Shown in pieces: positions 1 through 14,713 of a stretch of DNA of 64,000 nt; the stretch's first letter is position 1, and each line of letters starts with the position of its first letter. The DNA comes from Protonemura montana. Taxonomy: Eukaryota; Arthropoda; Insecta; Plecoptera; Nemouridae. Under the pieces are notes generated by a model that had not been told where the DNA came from, made no database searches, and saw nothing but the letters and a program-made list of their open reading frames with translations. Location: assembly GCA_947568835.1 (NCBI GenBank), contig OX387606.1, forward strand, positions 8,804,001 through 8,868,000, in the 5' to 3' direction. The position numbers and the translations under genes are program-made.

Positions 1-334
1 TTATGGGAATAATATAGAAAGGGAGTAAATTTGTTATTCCAATACTCAAAATTTAACACTAACAAAAATTCAAGCACCTCCTATTAGTTCAGGCATAAAT
101 GCTGGTTAAACATAATTTGTTTTCCCCCTGTATGGCATTTTTTTTAGTTGGGTAGGTAAAAAAATCTTTCAAAATTGAAGTTGTCTAAATGTGAGTAAAA
201 TATCTCACCTTGGTCATATGTCTTACTTAGTTATGACTTCCATACTTTCATTATCTGGATTTGCAAAAATAAATAAACATCAAACAATATATTTTAATAC
301 AAGTACATTTTTGCCAGAGAATTTTCAGAAGTAC

Positions 335-3300
335 CTGGTAGGAGCTGTCAATGACAGAAAGGCACTGACTGCCGAGGTCCCACTGCAATCTAGTCGGCGT
401 AGGTGGAAGTAGCTCTGGTTCGCCTAACGTATGTCCGTCATCGCGGTATCTGCAAATTCAGCGATCAAAAATGATGATGGCGTCTAGGGAAGGCAGCTGT
501 GCCATAATTAGATTTATTTGGCGTATTTCAAATAAGCAAAGCCGAGAAAAAAGCAGATGGAAAAGCAGAGGCAGAAACTTTACAATTTATAATCTTTAAA
601 TAAATCAATGTAAGCTTGAAAGCTTACAGCAACAAGACGTTTCAAGTTTGACAATAAAATTACTTGGCATTTTTGGGAAGAGATTTGACAATCAAAATTT
701 AATTAAAACGCACGTTAAAAAATGTATATAAAATAGCAAGCCAAACAAAACCAAACAAAACTCAACAGCACAATACATGCAGGAAACATTTGGTAAGCAG
801 GAATTGGATGGAGCTTTTTGTTTGATAAATGATGCTCAATCAGAGCGAATAAACTGATGATTATGAATAAAATATAATGGTACACGGTTTTAGATTTGAA
901 ACGTTAAATTGTATATGGAATGATATGCATGAAAGTATGATGTAAATGTTACATAATTAATGGGCATAGGAAAGAAATAAGGAAGCGAATGATATAAGAC
1001 AAGGTCACAACACAACTCCTGTCTAAAGTTAGCTTTAGAGTTAAATTCAAACCTATGCAAACGTAACACGTATTGAACAGTTACCCGTCGATTACCTATT
1101 TGAAAGCTCTTGACAAATACAGTACTCCCACATATGGCCCAAGACTGGCGCATCAGCCCTTCAAGCAACGAGATTAAAAGAAAATAATTAACGTTTGTCA
1201 TCGATGTAAGCTAGCGACACAATACCGTAACCAACGACAGCGTTCGCCTGCAATATGGCTAAAAAATAAAGAAATTATAAGTAAATGGAAGAGGAAAGCA
1301 AATAAAATAAAGAGGCAGTGCAGTCAAGAAGAGTTTGTCTTTGAGCTGACAGGCTGTTTGGGGAGGGAAATTCTTTTACCGAACGTTCATCATCTCCTCG
1401 CAAATGACGAACTCCCAGAGATGTGACATGACAGCAGCGTCGGCCCTGAGAAAACAACACGGTGCAATGACGTCTTAACTTTCAACTCGAATCTCTCGGC
1501 AGCATTTCGTAGCACACCGCAAGAACACCGAAGCAAACAAAAATAATAATAGAGTTAGTTAGCTTACCAACTGCAATGTGTGTTTTTTTTTATCAGTGCA
1601 CACTTTCCAATGTGCGTACATTTTTCAGCCACTCAAACATGCATACATCAAATGAGAAATTTGGCAATTTTTTTAGGAACTTACAAATATTTCTCATTAG
1701 CCATTATACATATTATTATCATTTTTCTAAATTAATCATTTTGTTACCAAATCAAATTATTTCAGCTCTGGAAATATTAGAGACGAAAAAATAATATTTA
1801 TAGTCGTTTCAAGCGGCCCACACTTTCCACCCTCCCACACACTGACCGCGAGTTGTGACTGATGTGAATTGATGACAATTTGGCAAAACATTCACTGAGT
1901 ATCGTGCCTCTGCCAGGGCACTGGTAGTGTATGGATGTGGTCAGAAGTCCACATTTAACTCGAAGTGGGGCAGAAGGTACACAAGATATAATATATGACA
2001 TATGATTCTCAAATCTATCTTTCTGAAACTGAAATATCGACAAACTGGTTGTGTGCCCCTAAAAGCAAGGAACTACTTTCATTTCAATTTCAGAATGCTC
2101 AGATTTGCCTAGTGCTCTAGTTTCGCTGCAGTTCTGTGCAAATAAATTAGAGTAACTGTACACCAACAACAACCAAGCGCTTCAAACGTAATCGAGACCA
2201 GCTCATTGCTTACCACGAGTGCTCTGCATTGAAACCAACCTGTAACCAAGAAGGATAATTGTCAGTCAAGAAATCTATACAAATTCAGTAAATGACAAAC
2301 CATGCACCTCCATACTAATTTGTAATACTTTAATGGAACAACTACAATCAATAGTGAAAGATCTCACATAAAATTGGCAGCATAATAGTTAACTAAGAGA
2401 AAAGTTTGGAAAAATCCCCTTCTAAACAGAAAAGATTGAAAGGAAAAACAAGTATGAAAATAGGAAAAAAAATTATTAGTAATATTCTAATATTGCATTT
2501 ATAAGGGAAGCTAAGTATTACATTTCTTTTATTCTATCCCACCTTACTCAAATTCTAAGCAAAAACAGTAAAAAAATTTTTTTTTCAGATGCAAAACAAA
2601 CATTAGACACAAGGCAGCAAAAATGTTCCAGTATATTAAATTGCTGTAGCACAAAGTCACTCACCCGTCCATTGGATCCGATGCACAGAGTGAACGACTT
2701 GTCAAACCACCGATCATAGCCCTTTCCGTGTAGCAAAATCGCACCGTACTTGTCGAGCTTCTGCGGTTGTTTCACGTCAAACTCGTATGGGAAGTCGTCG
2801 AGAGCGACAACGAACGCTGCCTTCTCGATGGCGTCTAGGGACTGTCGATTGGTGCCCTTGATGAAGAACTCCTGACGCGCATTGGCCCAGGCTACGCGCG
2901 GGCCAGCCGTCAGCGCTGCCAACTGCTCTTCGCCCGCGGCTGGCTCGGACGTGTCGTTCAGGATTGCGTTGATTTGGCTAGAGAATATCAAAAGCAGAGA
3001 GTTAATAAGAGGACAAGATCTTGTCCACGTTATTGAGGAAGTGTAATTTTTTATGGTTAATGGTAAAAGGGCAAATTTTTTTTTTTTTTTAATATTTAAG
3101 CTTAGTTTTATAAATTAATTATTGCTAATATGGAAAGAGAATTTTGATGAGCTGGAGGTGTGGTTAGCCTGCAACTTTTTACAGTTTTTTAAATATTTTA
3201 TAGTCGGGATTTGATGAGAGATTTGCTTCCATGTGGTATGAGGAGAAACACAAGTGAAAAAAAAGTATCCCTGAAGCTGTACAATCTAATATCCAACCCT

Positions 3301-6300
3301 GTTCTGAAGGTATCAAACCTTTCATTGTCTTTATATATTAAAAATGCATAGCAGGAACATTTTTGAAGATAAAAATACTGCAGCAAAAGAGGAAATCAGC
3401 TGAATGAAAAGCAATGACTATTGCAAGGTAATCAAGGGCTTATCTGTAATCAAGGGTCAATTTGTACAGTGTGATAAGTGGCTACAAAGACACTCTCTCT
3501 GATAGCGATCTTCACCACTAATATTGACAGAAGAATGCTAAACTGAGAATAACCTTTGACCAGTTGACCAGTTTGATTGATTGGTACTAGGGAAGCTCTA
3601 CTGGCCAAAGGAACTACCCCGATGGTAACTGAAGTGAATAGTGGACAACAAGATAAATTGCCGATTCCATTTCACGTGTCATAAATCTGGTAAGCCCAAC
3701 ATACTATTGATATTTATTCCTTACTTCTGAGCAACAAGCTGGAAAAATATCTGTCCCTTTAATCATAACCTCGCTTCAAATGTACACATACTAAATATGA
3801 ATCCCGCAATATTTTTACATCTGCCAATAAAATTCTTCTGCGAGTTTTAAGAAATGAATGAAATCAGATTTTCATTCTTAGCAACAACTGAAACTTGAAG
3901 TATTAGAATCATTGGGCTTTATTATTGTTATACTGGCCTGAACACCCAATGATAAAACTACATTCTACAAAAAGTTACAATAAAATGACTTACACTTCTA
4001 TTTCGCAAGGTAGAAGGATCCTTCCACTTTGATAGATGATCACTTTGAAGTATCGGCCCTTGTGGTAAACAACAATATGCTTGGAGTCCGAATAATGCAC
4101 AATCTTGTCTGTGTCCACCCCAGGCACACGCGTCGTGTTAAACACGCGCTCGTACTGCCACGAGCATAGCGGCACGAGACCTTGGATGAGAATCGGCTCC
4201 AGTTCCTGCCTCTCGATCATCCGTCGGAACTTGAGCACGGTTGAGATGAGGGTGGCGGCGCGGGCAGACTGAACGGAGCGTGTCTCTAACAGAATGGCAT
4301 CGATGCCGTAGAAGTTGGAGTTGATCATCAGTGGGGTGCGGCCTCTCAGGTAAACGTATTCCTCCCACCAGTCGGAAACGTAGTTGCTCGACCACCAAGA
4401 TTTTAGGGTCAAGTAACGTTGCAGCTTCGGTCCGATGCCCTTCTGGAACTCGTCGGCTAGCTTCTCCATGCGCGAGTATTTCTCGTCGTCCAGGATCGGT
4501 TTCACACTGCGCAGATACTGGGGAAATGAAGGCTAAGTTATACAAAGATGGGGTGATTAAACTGATATAAATGACTAGATACATAAAACTGCAAATTATT
4601 GGAGATCAGGACATAATTCCTAAACATTTATCATTATAGGCTATGATATCTGCCTAAAAAGCTGTGATTGTTTAAAGTTCAATCGCTGACATGTTTTTGG
4701 TACGATAACAACTAGAATATGGAGTTATTTGAATTAATATTAGTATAAGCACAGATAGACATACACAGATTGTCCACTCCTATGCTATTGGGAGCTACGC
4801 GAAAGCTTTCGCCCCGCAAGATTCGCGCCAATCCCCTCACCCACAAGCTAAAATAGTTTGCCCTCTGGACACGGGATGGCGCTACGTTCGCTACCTCTCA
4901 AGTATACTATCTGTTCCAAGCTTGCTCGGTCATCGGTCTAAAGTCCTTTCGCTCACATTCGCTCACATTCGCTCTCAGCGCTGCCGCTATCCTACTGTAT
5001 CCAGGCGATAACTGCAGCGGAGTTCGAGCAAGTCCAACATTGAAGAAAAATGTAAACATCCCAGAAAATAATTATAATGATGCTCTGGTGCCATATTTGG
5101 GGAAGATCGTTTTGAAAGCGATCTTTTAAAAAGATCAAGATCGTCGTCAAAAAACAATCGCGATCGAAGATCGAAGTTCGCGATCGTTTTTTTTAGATCT
5201 AATTCAAATTCGTTTCAATAAAATATCAAGTTGAATAAAAATATCAAATATCTGCGTGGTTCAATAAGAAATCAATAAGAAATAGGATTAAGTACATAAA
5301 GGGTGATTTCTTGTTCCCTGCTTTGTTGTATATTTTCATTATTAGTTACACCGTTAATTAGTTCAATTTATTGCACCGAGAAGTTCAGTTCGGTACAGAA
5401 AGAATATTGTCACAATGCACCTCAGAGCGATGTCATGAACGAGTTTTCTTAGCTATAAATCGTACACGAGATATGTCAAATCTAGTCGGCTGCTTATTTC
5501 GGCAAGTAAAATGCTTGCTACTGAACTAAATTGTGATACCATATTGCAGCCCGTTAGACTCGGTGGATGCCAGCCAGCCGCACGGCTTATCGGCGCTTGG
5601 CAGCGCGCCAAGAGTTACCTCTCGTAGGGAAAAGCAAAAATCTCAGTTGTGAACTTGACGTGTTCAAAAAGTTAGATCTGCAGTCTTGTAGACAAAGATT
5701 TGAGCTATCTTCACAAACTCGTTTTATAACATTTGGCCAATATTTAGTCCCGTGGCATTAAGTGAAAAGTGGTATATATTTTTTTTGCGTTTTTTTTAGC
5801 TACTTTTTGGCTCATATCATAGGTTAGAAAAAACTTTTTGATGTTTTTTAAAAACGGCATCGATATAACGTATTAATGCCTAGGCTTCTGCGGAAACTAG
5901 ACGTTTATAAATTCAAAAATGACATACTTATTCAACTTTTAAGAAATTTTCATTTTTTAAGAAATTTTGACTTTGGTAATTTTTTTGAATGTCTTCCGAT
6001 GAAAATTTTTTGTCCGGGTTTGTGACAATAGTTGTGTCATGGTGTTATGCACATAATATCAAAATTTCAGCTTTATATAACACCGAATATCCTAACTTCT
6101 CTATTTGAAGAGATAGCCGCTCGATATTCCTAGACTATTGCTTATATAAACACGCTTGGAAGTCGCTGTGAGCCTCTCATTGCATAAATTCACGATCATG
6201 ACCAAGTCATATTGAAATTGTTGGGTGAGAACTAATGTCAAATCGCTAAATCTGGGGCTAGGATGTCGATCAAAAAAGATTTCCGCATAGAAAATTTCGG

Positions 6301-9300
6301 AAAGTAATGTGGATTGTTTCAAATTTCGAAAATCTATTAAATGATAGGTACTTTGACTTGGCGGGTGCTTATCTCAATGTTGATTTTCTTGGAATTCCCG
6401 CATTGCTGGGTTTTATAATAATATCGCCAGGCGATTACGATGGTTTGGCGAGACTGAGCAGGTGGCCCAGTAACCTTGCTGGTTGATCACGGTAAATTGA
6501 TGCTAGAGAGGGTAGTTTCAACATTAGAACAAAAATTCAAACTGATTTGAAATCAGGTTTTGATGCCGAATGTAATGGTGCTTTAAAAAATTTCGAAATT
6601 CAATTATTAGCATAAGATGGTTTTGTGAGTTAAATGGCTCTGGTATTAGCGATTCTCGGAACATTTTTATCGCAAATCGGCTTAGATATTCAGTAGTGTT
6701 TTGTTCCAAATCAAATCTAGACGCATAGCTAGACACATAATCTGAAACTGCAAACTGACCAAAACGTGATTTGTGCCCCTTTAATGACATCATTGCTGGT
6801 CGTTCTTGTTACGAAAGGATCGGTCATGTACTGAGAGTGGAAACTACAAAAATAGGGGTATTCGCATTGCTTTGTCGGCGCTGTCTTACAAAGGGTATGC
6901 GGTGCGCTGACCTTGGCCAAGCTTATAGTTTCGCGATCGCGTAGTCAATATTATTATGAGCGAGCATAGCTGTTGTCATATATTTTTCAGAATGATTTTG
7001 TAAGATTCTTTGAACCATCTTACTGTACGGCAACTCATGCCATACGGATGGCTTTTACTTTTTAGCCCTGGAATGTTGACAGCTATTGATGAGTTACGGA
7101 AAAAAATCTCGTATCGAAAGATTTGAGAATATCCAAAGAGTTTTCGAGGGTTGCTCGAGCTCTCGGGCACACACGTAGTCGGCGCCCCTGGTATTGGGAC
7201 TTGCTTTGTATTTTCATTTGATCTCTTTAGATGAGACTGACTTTTTGTTCTAGTTTCTTCAAATTGAAACCTGAAATATAACAATATATTGTTGTTAATG
7301 TATTTTTATTTCCCCAGCCATTATGCATTTGTAATAGAAACAAAATAGGTACTGTCAGCTTGCAGTGCCTTCAGAAGGAAACACACATATGTCCCTGCTT
7401 GCGATTAAAATATAGTTTAAATATGATAATGGACTCGCCTTTCTTTTTATTCAGCTGCAGTGTACCGACGTTTGCACCTAAATCCTCAATTTTCTTCAAT
7501 TTTTAACACTTACACGATCCCTTTTCCAATGACAAGTACTTCGCCAAATCCAGTACCCATTTTTTAGTTCAGCAAGCTGTACTCTCGCCCCACCACTCGG
7601 TCAAACCGATTACCCTGCACTCTGGTGGCCCAATATTCAACTGATGCTACTATACATCGCGATGCCAGCGCCCCTCAGTGCTCGCGTAACAAGTATTTTT
7701 TTGCCGTAGCGTGCCGTAGCCAAAGCTGGGTAAGGTGATATATCTGTGTATGTCAATCTGTGGTATAAGGTTCAAGATTGATTGCGGTAAAAATGCATTT
7801 CAGTTTAAGATGCCACAAAATACAATTTTGAGATCAAAACATAACACTGTGTTATTTTGATCATGGTCTAACTATTACCGCACAACAAGCTACAACGTTA
7901 AAATGCTTACCCTGGCCATTGTATCTGCAACTTTGGGCAGCGGCAACCTCGGCAAAGATCCTTGAAAGCTGTAGAGCTGTGGCTTGGTGACGCCGGCCAG
8001 GAACTTGACCAGAAGCACCCAAAGCTTGGTCCGTTTAGAGATGGTGACGCCCTTCCCTCGAGCTTCGTACATCCACCCTTTGTAGATGAGCAATAGCCGG
8101 AGCGTGTAGCGTATCGTAAAGATCACCGTAAGCCAGAACAGCAGGCCAGCGGAGAAAAGTGCAACCATTTGCCATCGCAGTGATGTGCTGAAGAGTTAAG
8201 CAAAGTTAATGTAGGCATCTAGGTAGAATCAGGAAGGAGGTTCATTGCCGTGGAATTGCTGTTGATTTTTAACAAGAAAGTAACTGCATTTGGTGGCTAA
8301 AATGCTTTGGTATTTTTAGCATACTGGTATTCACCTGTGACCAACTTTTTGTAATATTCTATAACTACAGATATTGGAGGGGTAGAAAGGCTTAGTTTAG
8401 TACTAATGGTCTTGAGAGATTACTACAGAAATTATCCTGTATAGTAAAGGGGTATGTATCGGTTACAAATATATCGGTTAGCATTTGGAGAGAAAAACCT
8501 GAGATCAGGTCACAACATTATTAATATATTTAAAGTCTGGAAAGGTCAAGAAAGCCTGCTTTTTGGGAGGAAGCATCAATATGAACTGGGTTTTTTGTAT
8601 TTGTATCACTGTCCATGTATACCAAGTCCCAGAGAGTAAAATAAAATTCACCAATTGTTGGCAACTGCCAATCTGCTATACCTGTGGCTATTTGAAGAGA
8701 ACATACCTAAACGACATGAAGAAACCTTTTGATTTACAACAACACCGGCTTTCTGCGGGGATAGATATGATTGCTGGAAAACTCACTCTGGCATTTGTTC
8801 GAGTAAATTGGTGACGAGCCTGTTCGTGATTCCAACGCCTGAGTAGTGTATGGCCGATAAAACGGCCACCGTGGCCCACAAGCTGAACAACGGAGCGGGA
8901 TAGACTCCATTCTTGATGCTGTTCTGGAAACCAACAACAACGACAACAAAAGTTATCTTCTCTTATCTTATTTTTGTGACTTAGTAGAGGAACAAATAAT
9001 GTCAAGATGGCAATAATGAATTCAAATTTTATTCATTAGTGTTCTTGAGTTCATTTTTCTCTTCAAATTTTGTCTGTTTCATGTTTACAAGTTTAACCCT
9101 TGCAGAAGAACCCTAAATGTGGTTACTGGTTGACACAATTATTGCGGCATGTACTTATAAAATGGGCTCATATGAAAAGAGGGACACATGAGTAGGTACC
9201 TGGCCAATGGCATAGCCAAGATTTCAGGCTTGGGGGCAAAAAAGTACATTGGAGCACCAAATATTATTTAATAATAGCATAATGGCTTTCCATGACTTAA

Positions 9301-9816
9301 AATGGCTATTGGAGCTTTCTCAGGCCTGAAAATGAATGTCAAGAATATTGCCCATTTCCTTCGATTGTTTGTTTGCACCGGTGCACCCATTTTATTCAGG
9401 TCTTGCAAGAAAAAGTTTGGGGCTCTAGCCAGGCTGTATAAATTTGCATACCTATCTGCCCCTTCCCCCCTTTGGGGTGTGCTGCTGTACCTGGCTGAAT
9501 TAATAAGATATTGATATATGACCTTCTTTTAAAATTGAAACCTGTCATTATAAAGTGCATAAGTTGCACCCAAGTCAAAATTAAAATATTGTACAATCAC
9601 TGCAAAGCAATATAGTATAGATTTACCCCCTACTACTATATATACTATAGATCTACTCCCTAATTTCAAACTTACCTTGAATCGTGCTAAGCGTTTCTTC
9701 CAAGAGCGAATGCCCGATGACCAGACAAGGTGAAGGACTTCCCGGTCAAAGTTAACGTCCCAACCTTCGTGAGTGATGGAGAATGAGAAGGCGACGGCTG
9801 AATGCGCTTCTGCCAT
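335..9816 (-). CDS. CPT1: Carnitine O-palmitoyltransferase 1 (CPT1), C-terminus off the window
   Basis: Outer-mitochondrial-membrane enzyme that moves long-chain acyl groups from CoA to carnitine, the controlled step of fatty-acid import. Eight coding exons join in phase: 9816-9676, 8923-8787, 8187-7911, 4517-3994, 2977-2665, 2239-2214 (26 nt), 1445-1380 and 449-335, giving 533 residues. The start at 9816 opens with MAEAHSAVAFSF, the usual short regulatory N-terminus. Two hydrophobic segments lie near residues 54-79 and 100-122, with the linker YKGWMYEARGKG after them. The choline/carnitine acyltransferase region follows (NYVSDWWEEYVYLRGR, KHIVVYHKGRYFKV, YDRWFDKSFT, NAEHSWADA). The catalytic histidine is in DDGHTLG, about residue 501, in the exon at 449-335. 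The family is usually about 770 residues, so roughly 240 C-terminal residues lie beyond position 1. The 3.4-kb intron 4518-7910 is almost filled by a mobile element. Identity is clear; exon edges are read by eye. Confidence 0.95.
4750..7762 (-). mobile_element. 3.0-kb DNA transposon in a CPT1 intron, inverted repeats with 7-bp target duplication
   Basis: The two ends form an inverted repeat of about 21 bp: 4750-4770 begins CACAGATAGACATACAC, and the complement of 7742-7762 matches with one difference. Both sides carry the same 7 bases, GTATAAG (4743-4749 and 7763-7769), as expected of a target duplication. On the minus strand there is a possible spliced gene. A short exon starts with ATG near 7560 (MGTGFGEVLVIGKGI) and reaches a GTAAGT donor near 7510; it joins in phase to an open block of about 90 codons from 7271 to about 7010. 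Further open blocks lie at 6793-6524 and 6322-6101. I recognise no transposase family in them, and stop codons break the frame between blocks, so the copy may be decayed. The element sits wholly inside the intron and is not expected to alter CPT1 protein. Confidence 0.72.
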
Positions 9817-12800
9817 CTTGGTTGTTTACTGCAAACGCAACTGGAAACAAGCGTAGTCTTTTTTTAACTGCTGCAGCTAGGAAACTGTGAGATAATTGTG
9901 ATTTCTAGGAAACAAAAAGAACTTGTTGACTGTATTGCATCTGTAAGTGATCAGATTAATTATTTTATTTGACCTTGAGTCATCTGATATTTTTAGACAA
10001 TACTAGAGAAAGAAAGAGGAGTGACTACTGGAATTTCTTTTTAGCATTAGATTATCCACACCATCAAGTATATGCAGTGCTCAGTTAGGAGCTCTTTTTT
10101 ACATCTTCAAATATGAATTGTTTTTTGTTGCCTAAAAACCTAGTTGAAGCCTTGATGTTCGGTACCTCTCTAGCTAACAAGAGGTACTTTTCCATAGAAA
10201 AACATTCAAACTACACAATAACTTGAAACGCCATTCAAATCAACCTTGATGATATCTAATCACTTAGAAGTGGATCTAAGTGGTTTTATGTGATTTCTCA
10301 AGATCAAAATAAAATTCTCATACATTCTTGATATACCTAGAGGTATTTTCTATCAGCACTTCATTTGATTAATTTTTTTTTATTTCACAAAATAACAAGA
10401 AAATAATTTGAATGAAGAAATGTATTTTATACAAATAATGTCCACATTAGCTAGGAAAGACTAAAGAGGAATCGGCCGGAAGATTAGCATAGAATACACA
10501 AATTCGACCTACAATGTGTATTCCTATGCCCTCAAAGCATGAGAAAGACATTCTTTCTAAAAGTGCACGGTCATTGCCAGGCACTGTCAGACATGAAGTC
10601 AATTTAACATTAGCGCATAATCTTCTGAAATAGTTGCAGGAAAAATGATGGACAGCAGGCTCTAATTTAACTAAGCAATTATAATATTAGCTGTCAATTA
10701 GATTAAATAGTAAAGCAAATTAAATTAAAATTATATAATTAATTTATATATTATCTTAAGGTCAAGTGTAATTGTAAATCAATAAATATTAGCTATCATT
10801 TAAAGGGCATAGAATGATATCTGCAGCCATTTCACATACTACTTGCACCTACTAAAAATGAATCCCGAAAATTCGCCCATGTATTTAAAAACTATTTCTA
10901 GTTCTGGCACTATTATGTGCAATTGTGTTGATAAAATTGCTGTGACTGACATTAAGATAGTTTGTTGGAAGGCGTAAGTTATTCTAGAGTAAAGTCACTT
11001 GTCAGATTTTACCTATCTACTCCAACACAATGCCCTCCATTTCCTAGAGATAGGTAGGGACATTACATAACACTCCTAGACTAATACTATTTCTATGCTA
11101 ATACTATTACTACGACTTTGCCAGACAATGCCCTTGCAATGTCATCAATTCAATTGATTATCCTCTTTCCTAGCAAGGTACTTGTCGGGGATTAATTCAA
11201 TGGAAATCTGAAGAGGGTACAATTCCAAAGGTTTTACTCCCTAAATAGGTCAATATCAAAATATTGATAAAAACCACTTCATTGATAGTGTAGTAAAAGA
11301 ATATAGGTTGAATGTGATATTGATCTATTAATGACTGCATCTGATAATTCATAAAGTTGGTACTCTGCCAAGTTTTCAGCTGGTTATATTTCCTGCATGC
11401 AGTATAAATGAAGTTACAAAACAGTAAGTTACTCCTAATATGAAATACATGAAGTGGTATTTAAAGTGGCATGCAGGCTCAAAAAAATACCAAATCAGAA
11501 AAAAATGTCTAGGTTTTCCACTACCATACTGCTGTTATAATACTTATTTGAAAGGCTGACTAGATAGAATCTCAGGGCAAAAAGAATTTCAATTGATGTG
11601 GAAATTGTGTAAGTTACGACACTACTGCTATTTATGGCTGAGCTCTCCACATTTCTGATGTTGGCAATCTTTGTTTGTCAACAACTTGAGAAAAAATGGA
11701 CTTGCTAATGAAGTAGGTAGGCACTTTCACTGCCTTTTTATTCAAAATTCAACATTTGAGTTTAATTCGATGCCTACCATACCAAACAAGAAATGGTACA
11801 AAAACACCCAAATTGCAAATGAAAATACTGAGAATCAACCCAGGCATTTTTTACATATAACCTAGCTGATCCAATAATAGCAATGAGAATTTGGTACATT
11901 CTTCAAAGTTTGTATCTAGTTCAAAATTGAAAACATATCATTTGTTAATTGTTTAGCTTCTTTCACAATTTCCTTGGGTATCAAACGTCGAGTGTGAAGT
12001 ATTAAGAAGTGAGAATACTGCAGAGTTAAAATTCCTATGACTTCATTCTCTGCTCTCAAGTAGCCCTTTGAACTCGGATTCAAGCCAAACAGTTTACTGA
12101 CTAGTTGGGACTTCAAACTTTGAACCCATTTGCTACACCATTTTAAAAAAGCACATGGACAATTTGTTAAGTTGGCTCATATAAATGTCAATGTTGCAAG
12201 CAGAGAAGCAAGTTGATAAATGTGAACTGTACCGGCAAATATGCATGTACGTCCTAGATTTATTCAGGTAACAGTTTTAAAGGTGATGTAGCAATCACGG
12301 TAATTTCTTATTAGTTTAGAAATGTTTCTATAGAGACTTTTCGATAATCTTAATTGATCTTAATTGATGAACTTATGATGTGTACTGCTATACGATTTAA
12401 TTCTTTACTGAAAATTAGCATTGTTATCCAATCACCTCTTTAGTCTACGTTGAAACAATAAATGTACCTATTGGTGTGAAATGTGGCACATGGCATGGCA
12501 ATCATTTATGCTAACACTAATGACAGGGGACTGTTTCCCTTTTAGGGGCTGTTACATTCAAATATTTACACAAATTAATTTAATTGTTTATTTTGGAAGG
12601 AATGGACTCAATAAAAACATTTATAGCTTACGTGATGAAGATGCACTGGTAAAGTGAAAGTTGGGCTATTCTCGAAGCACTGTTACATAAAATATTTAGC
12701 AAGTAACACTTCCTAGGTGGCCTCAGCTGGATCTTGAGTAGATACCTTAACCCCAATCGCTTGTTGGTATGAACTTTTCTATGAAGTTAATTTTAAATTT

Positions 12801-14713
12801 TAAAACATATAATGAACGGCATAGCAATAAACTCTTTTATAAATATCTATGTAAATGGAGTATCAAATGGAATCCTTTTCTAATCTGTGCGTGAACGCAC
12901 GCGCACGAAATTTCAAAGAGAACTCAAACGTCGGATTTGCTTCACGATACCACTATGGCCATTTTGCTTTAAATGTCCCATTGAGCAACTTCATTCAAGT
13001 CACTCCCACAAAATCTAAGGATTGGTCAGATTTTCTATGACTGCATCACTGCGCTTTTTTGACAAATGTGGCGGGAAAAATGATAAGTAACCTCTTCTAA
13101 GTAAATAAGTAACTAAAATTGTAATTCCCTTGGATCACATTTTGTGGGGTAGATTACGTACATTAAAATAAATTGCTACTTGTAAAGATCTTGCCATGAT
13201 TGATTCACTGCATTTTGTCAGCTTTTCTTCGTAGTATAAAATGCACCGAGCATTTATTGCAGATCAACCCTAATTTTTGGTACTAAAAGCGATTTTTACA
13301 GCCGATTTTACAATATTTCGTTAAAAATAATTCTGGATATTTGTTGAGAACCTTGCTGTAATATATCAAGAAATGAAGCCTATTTTTAGTTGGCATGCCA
13401 GAAATACAGCCACATTTTTGGACTGGTGGTTGAATTGTCACACAAATAAATATGTGTACAAAAACCTTGCAGATATAAAAGAATGTATACTCTCTTTCCT
13501 TTCAGTTGATTTGCAACAATAATAGGAGGCAACTAAGCTAAAAACATCTAGGTCTGAGCTTTAAGATGTCGCCAAATCCTTGGGGTTTTCCTAGATGTAT
13601 CGAGGCAATTAAACTTTCACAATGTCAATGGGGTGTAAGGGTTTCCACACCTAGTAGTAGTTATCAGAACAGTCAGAGGCAAATAATATAAATAACAGAA
13701 TATGGTAAAGGAAGAATAGCTTAGAACCTGTCCTTATTCTATGCAAGTTTTTTTTAAATTTAATCACATCCCTGTTTCATTCAAGGACACCTAACAAAGT
13801 TTCATTAAAATACTTTAAGGAAAGGAGCAGTAACAAGCAAACGTGTTCACGTAACTTCGACCAGAAAGTAGGGAGAACAAGGAGCAAAATTAAAGAGAAC
13901 TTGAAATTCAATACAAATTCAGTTTAGTGAATGGGTTCAAATTTATTTTCTTTCATAATAATGTGCAGCTGGAAAGCGATCACCTAACTAAGATGTCGCC
14001 GTTGCCGTTTACAATGATTAAGAAATGTCGGTGGCAGCTATCGTGATCCTAATAATTAGAACCGACAAGGGGCAACTCAAGTAACGTAACCGATCTACTG
14101 GTAGGAAAAAATAGACTACTTTATGTTGTTTTCAAAAACAGTTAGAATATCCAACAAAATTGAAAACTGACATTTTAGTTAGGTACCTAGCATCAAATAT
14201 ATTTAATACTGAGCACTAATATGGGAGTTGACACACATACACACGTGGACGTTTGTGAGCTTTTACGATATTGCCTACGAGTATTCAATGGTTACTGTAC
14301 ATGCGCAGATACCCTAGCTGCATAAAATCTTTTTGCACTCATAAATAACAAAACCAGCTTCTAAACCTAACAGCTGTTTTCATAATTTGAGATAGCTGCT
14401 ATATCTTGTTTAACATCTACTAAGGTCTCACAAAATAATAAATCTTCTGGCGCTCAACGGGTGACATCAAGCCAAGAATAAACTTTGGTCCAGAGATTTG
14501 GACTTTCTAAAACTAAAAATCATGTAGGTAATAAAAATAATGACATGTTAATGTTAATAATATATAGGTACGTAGCGAAGAGATATGAATCAAATTTACT
14601 TTTAAGAGATAGGTGGGATCAAATAAATTGATTTTGATAAAATTTCAATTTTTCAATGAGGTTTGCACGTATAAGAGAGTCGACAGTGAAGGTGAGCTGC
14701 CGGTTGTTGTAGA
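9817..14713. other. Gene-less stretch between CPT1 start and lin-7 3' end
   Basis: AT-rich DNA of 4.9 kb with no supportable exon. The part next to 9816 must hold the CPT1 leader and promoter; a TTTGCAG splice acceptor just upstream of the ATG suggests the leader is split by an intron. The part next to 14713 is expected to hold the lin-7 3' untranslated region. Open frames of 60-66 codons at 11671, 11916 and 12855 look like chance. Confidence 0.5.
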
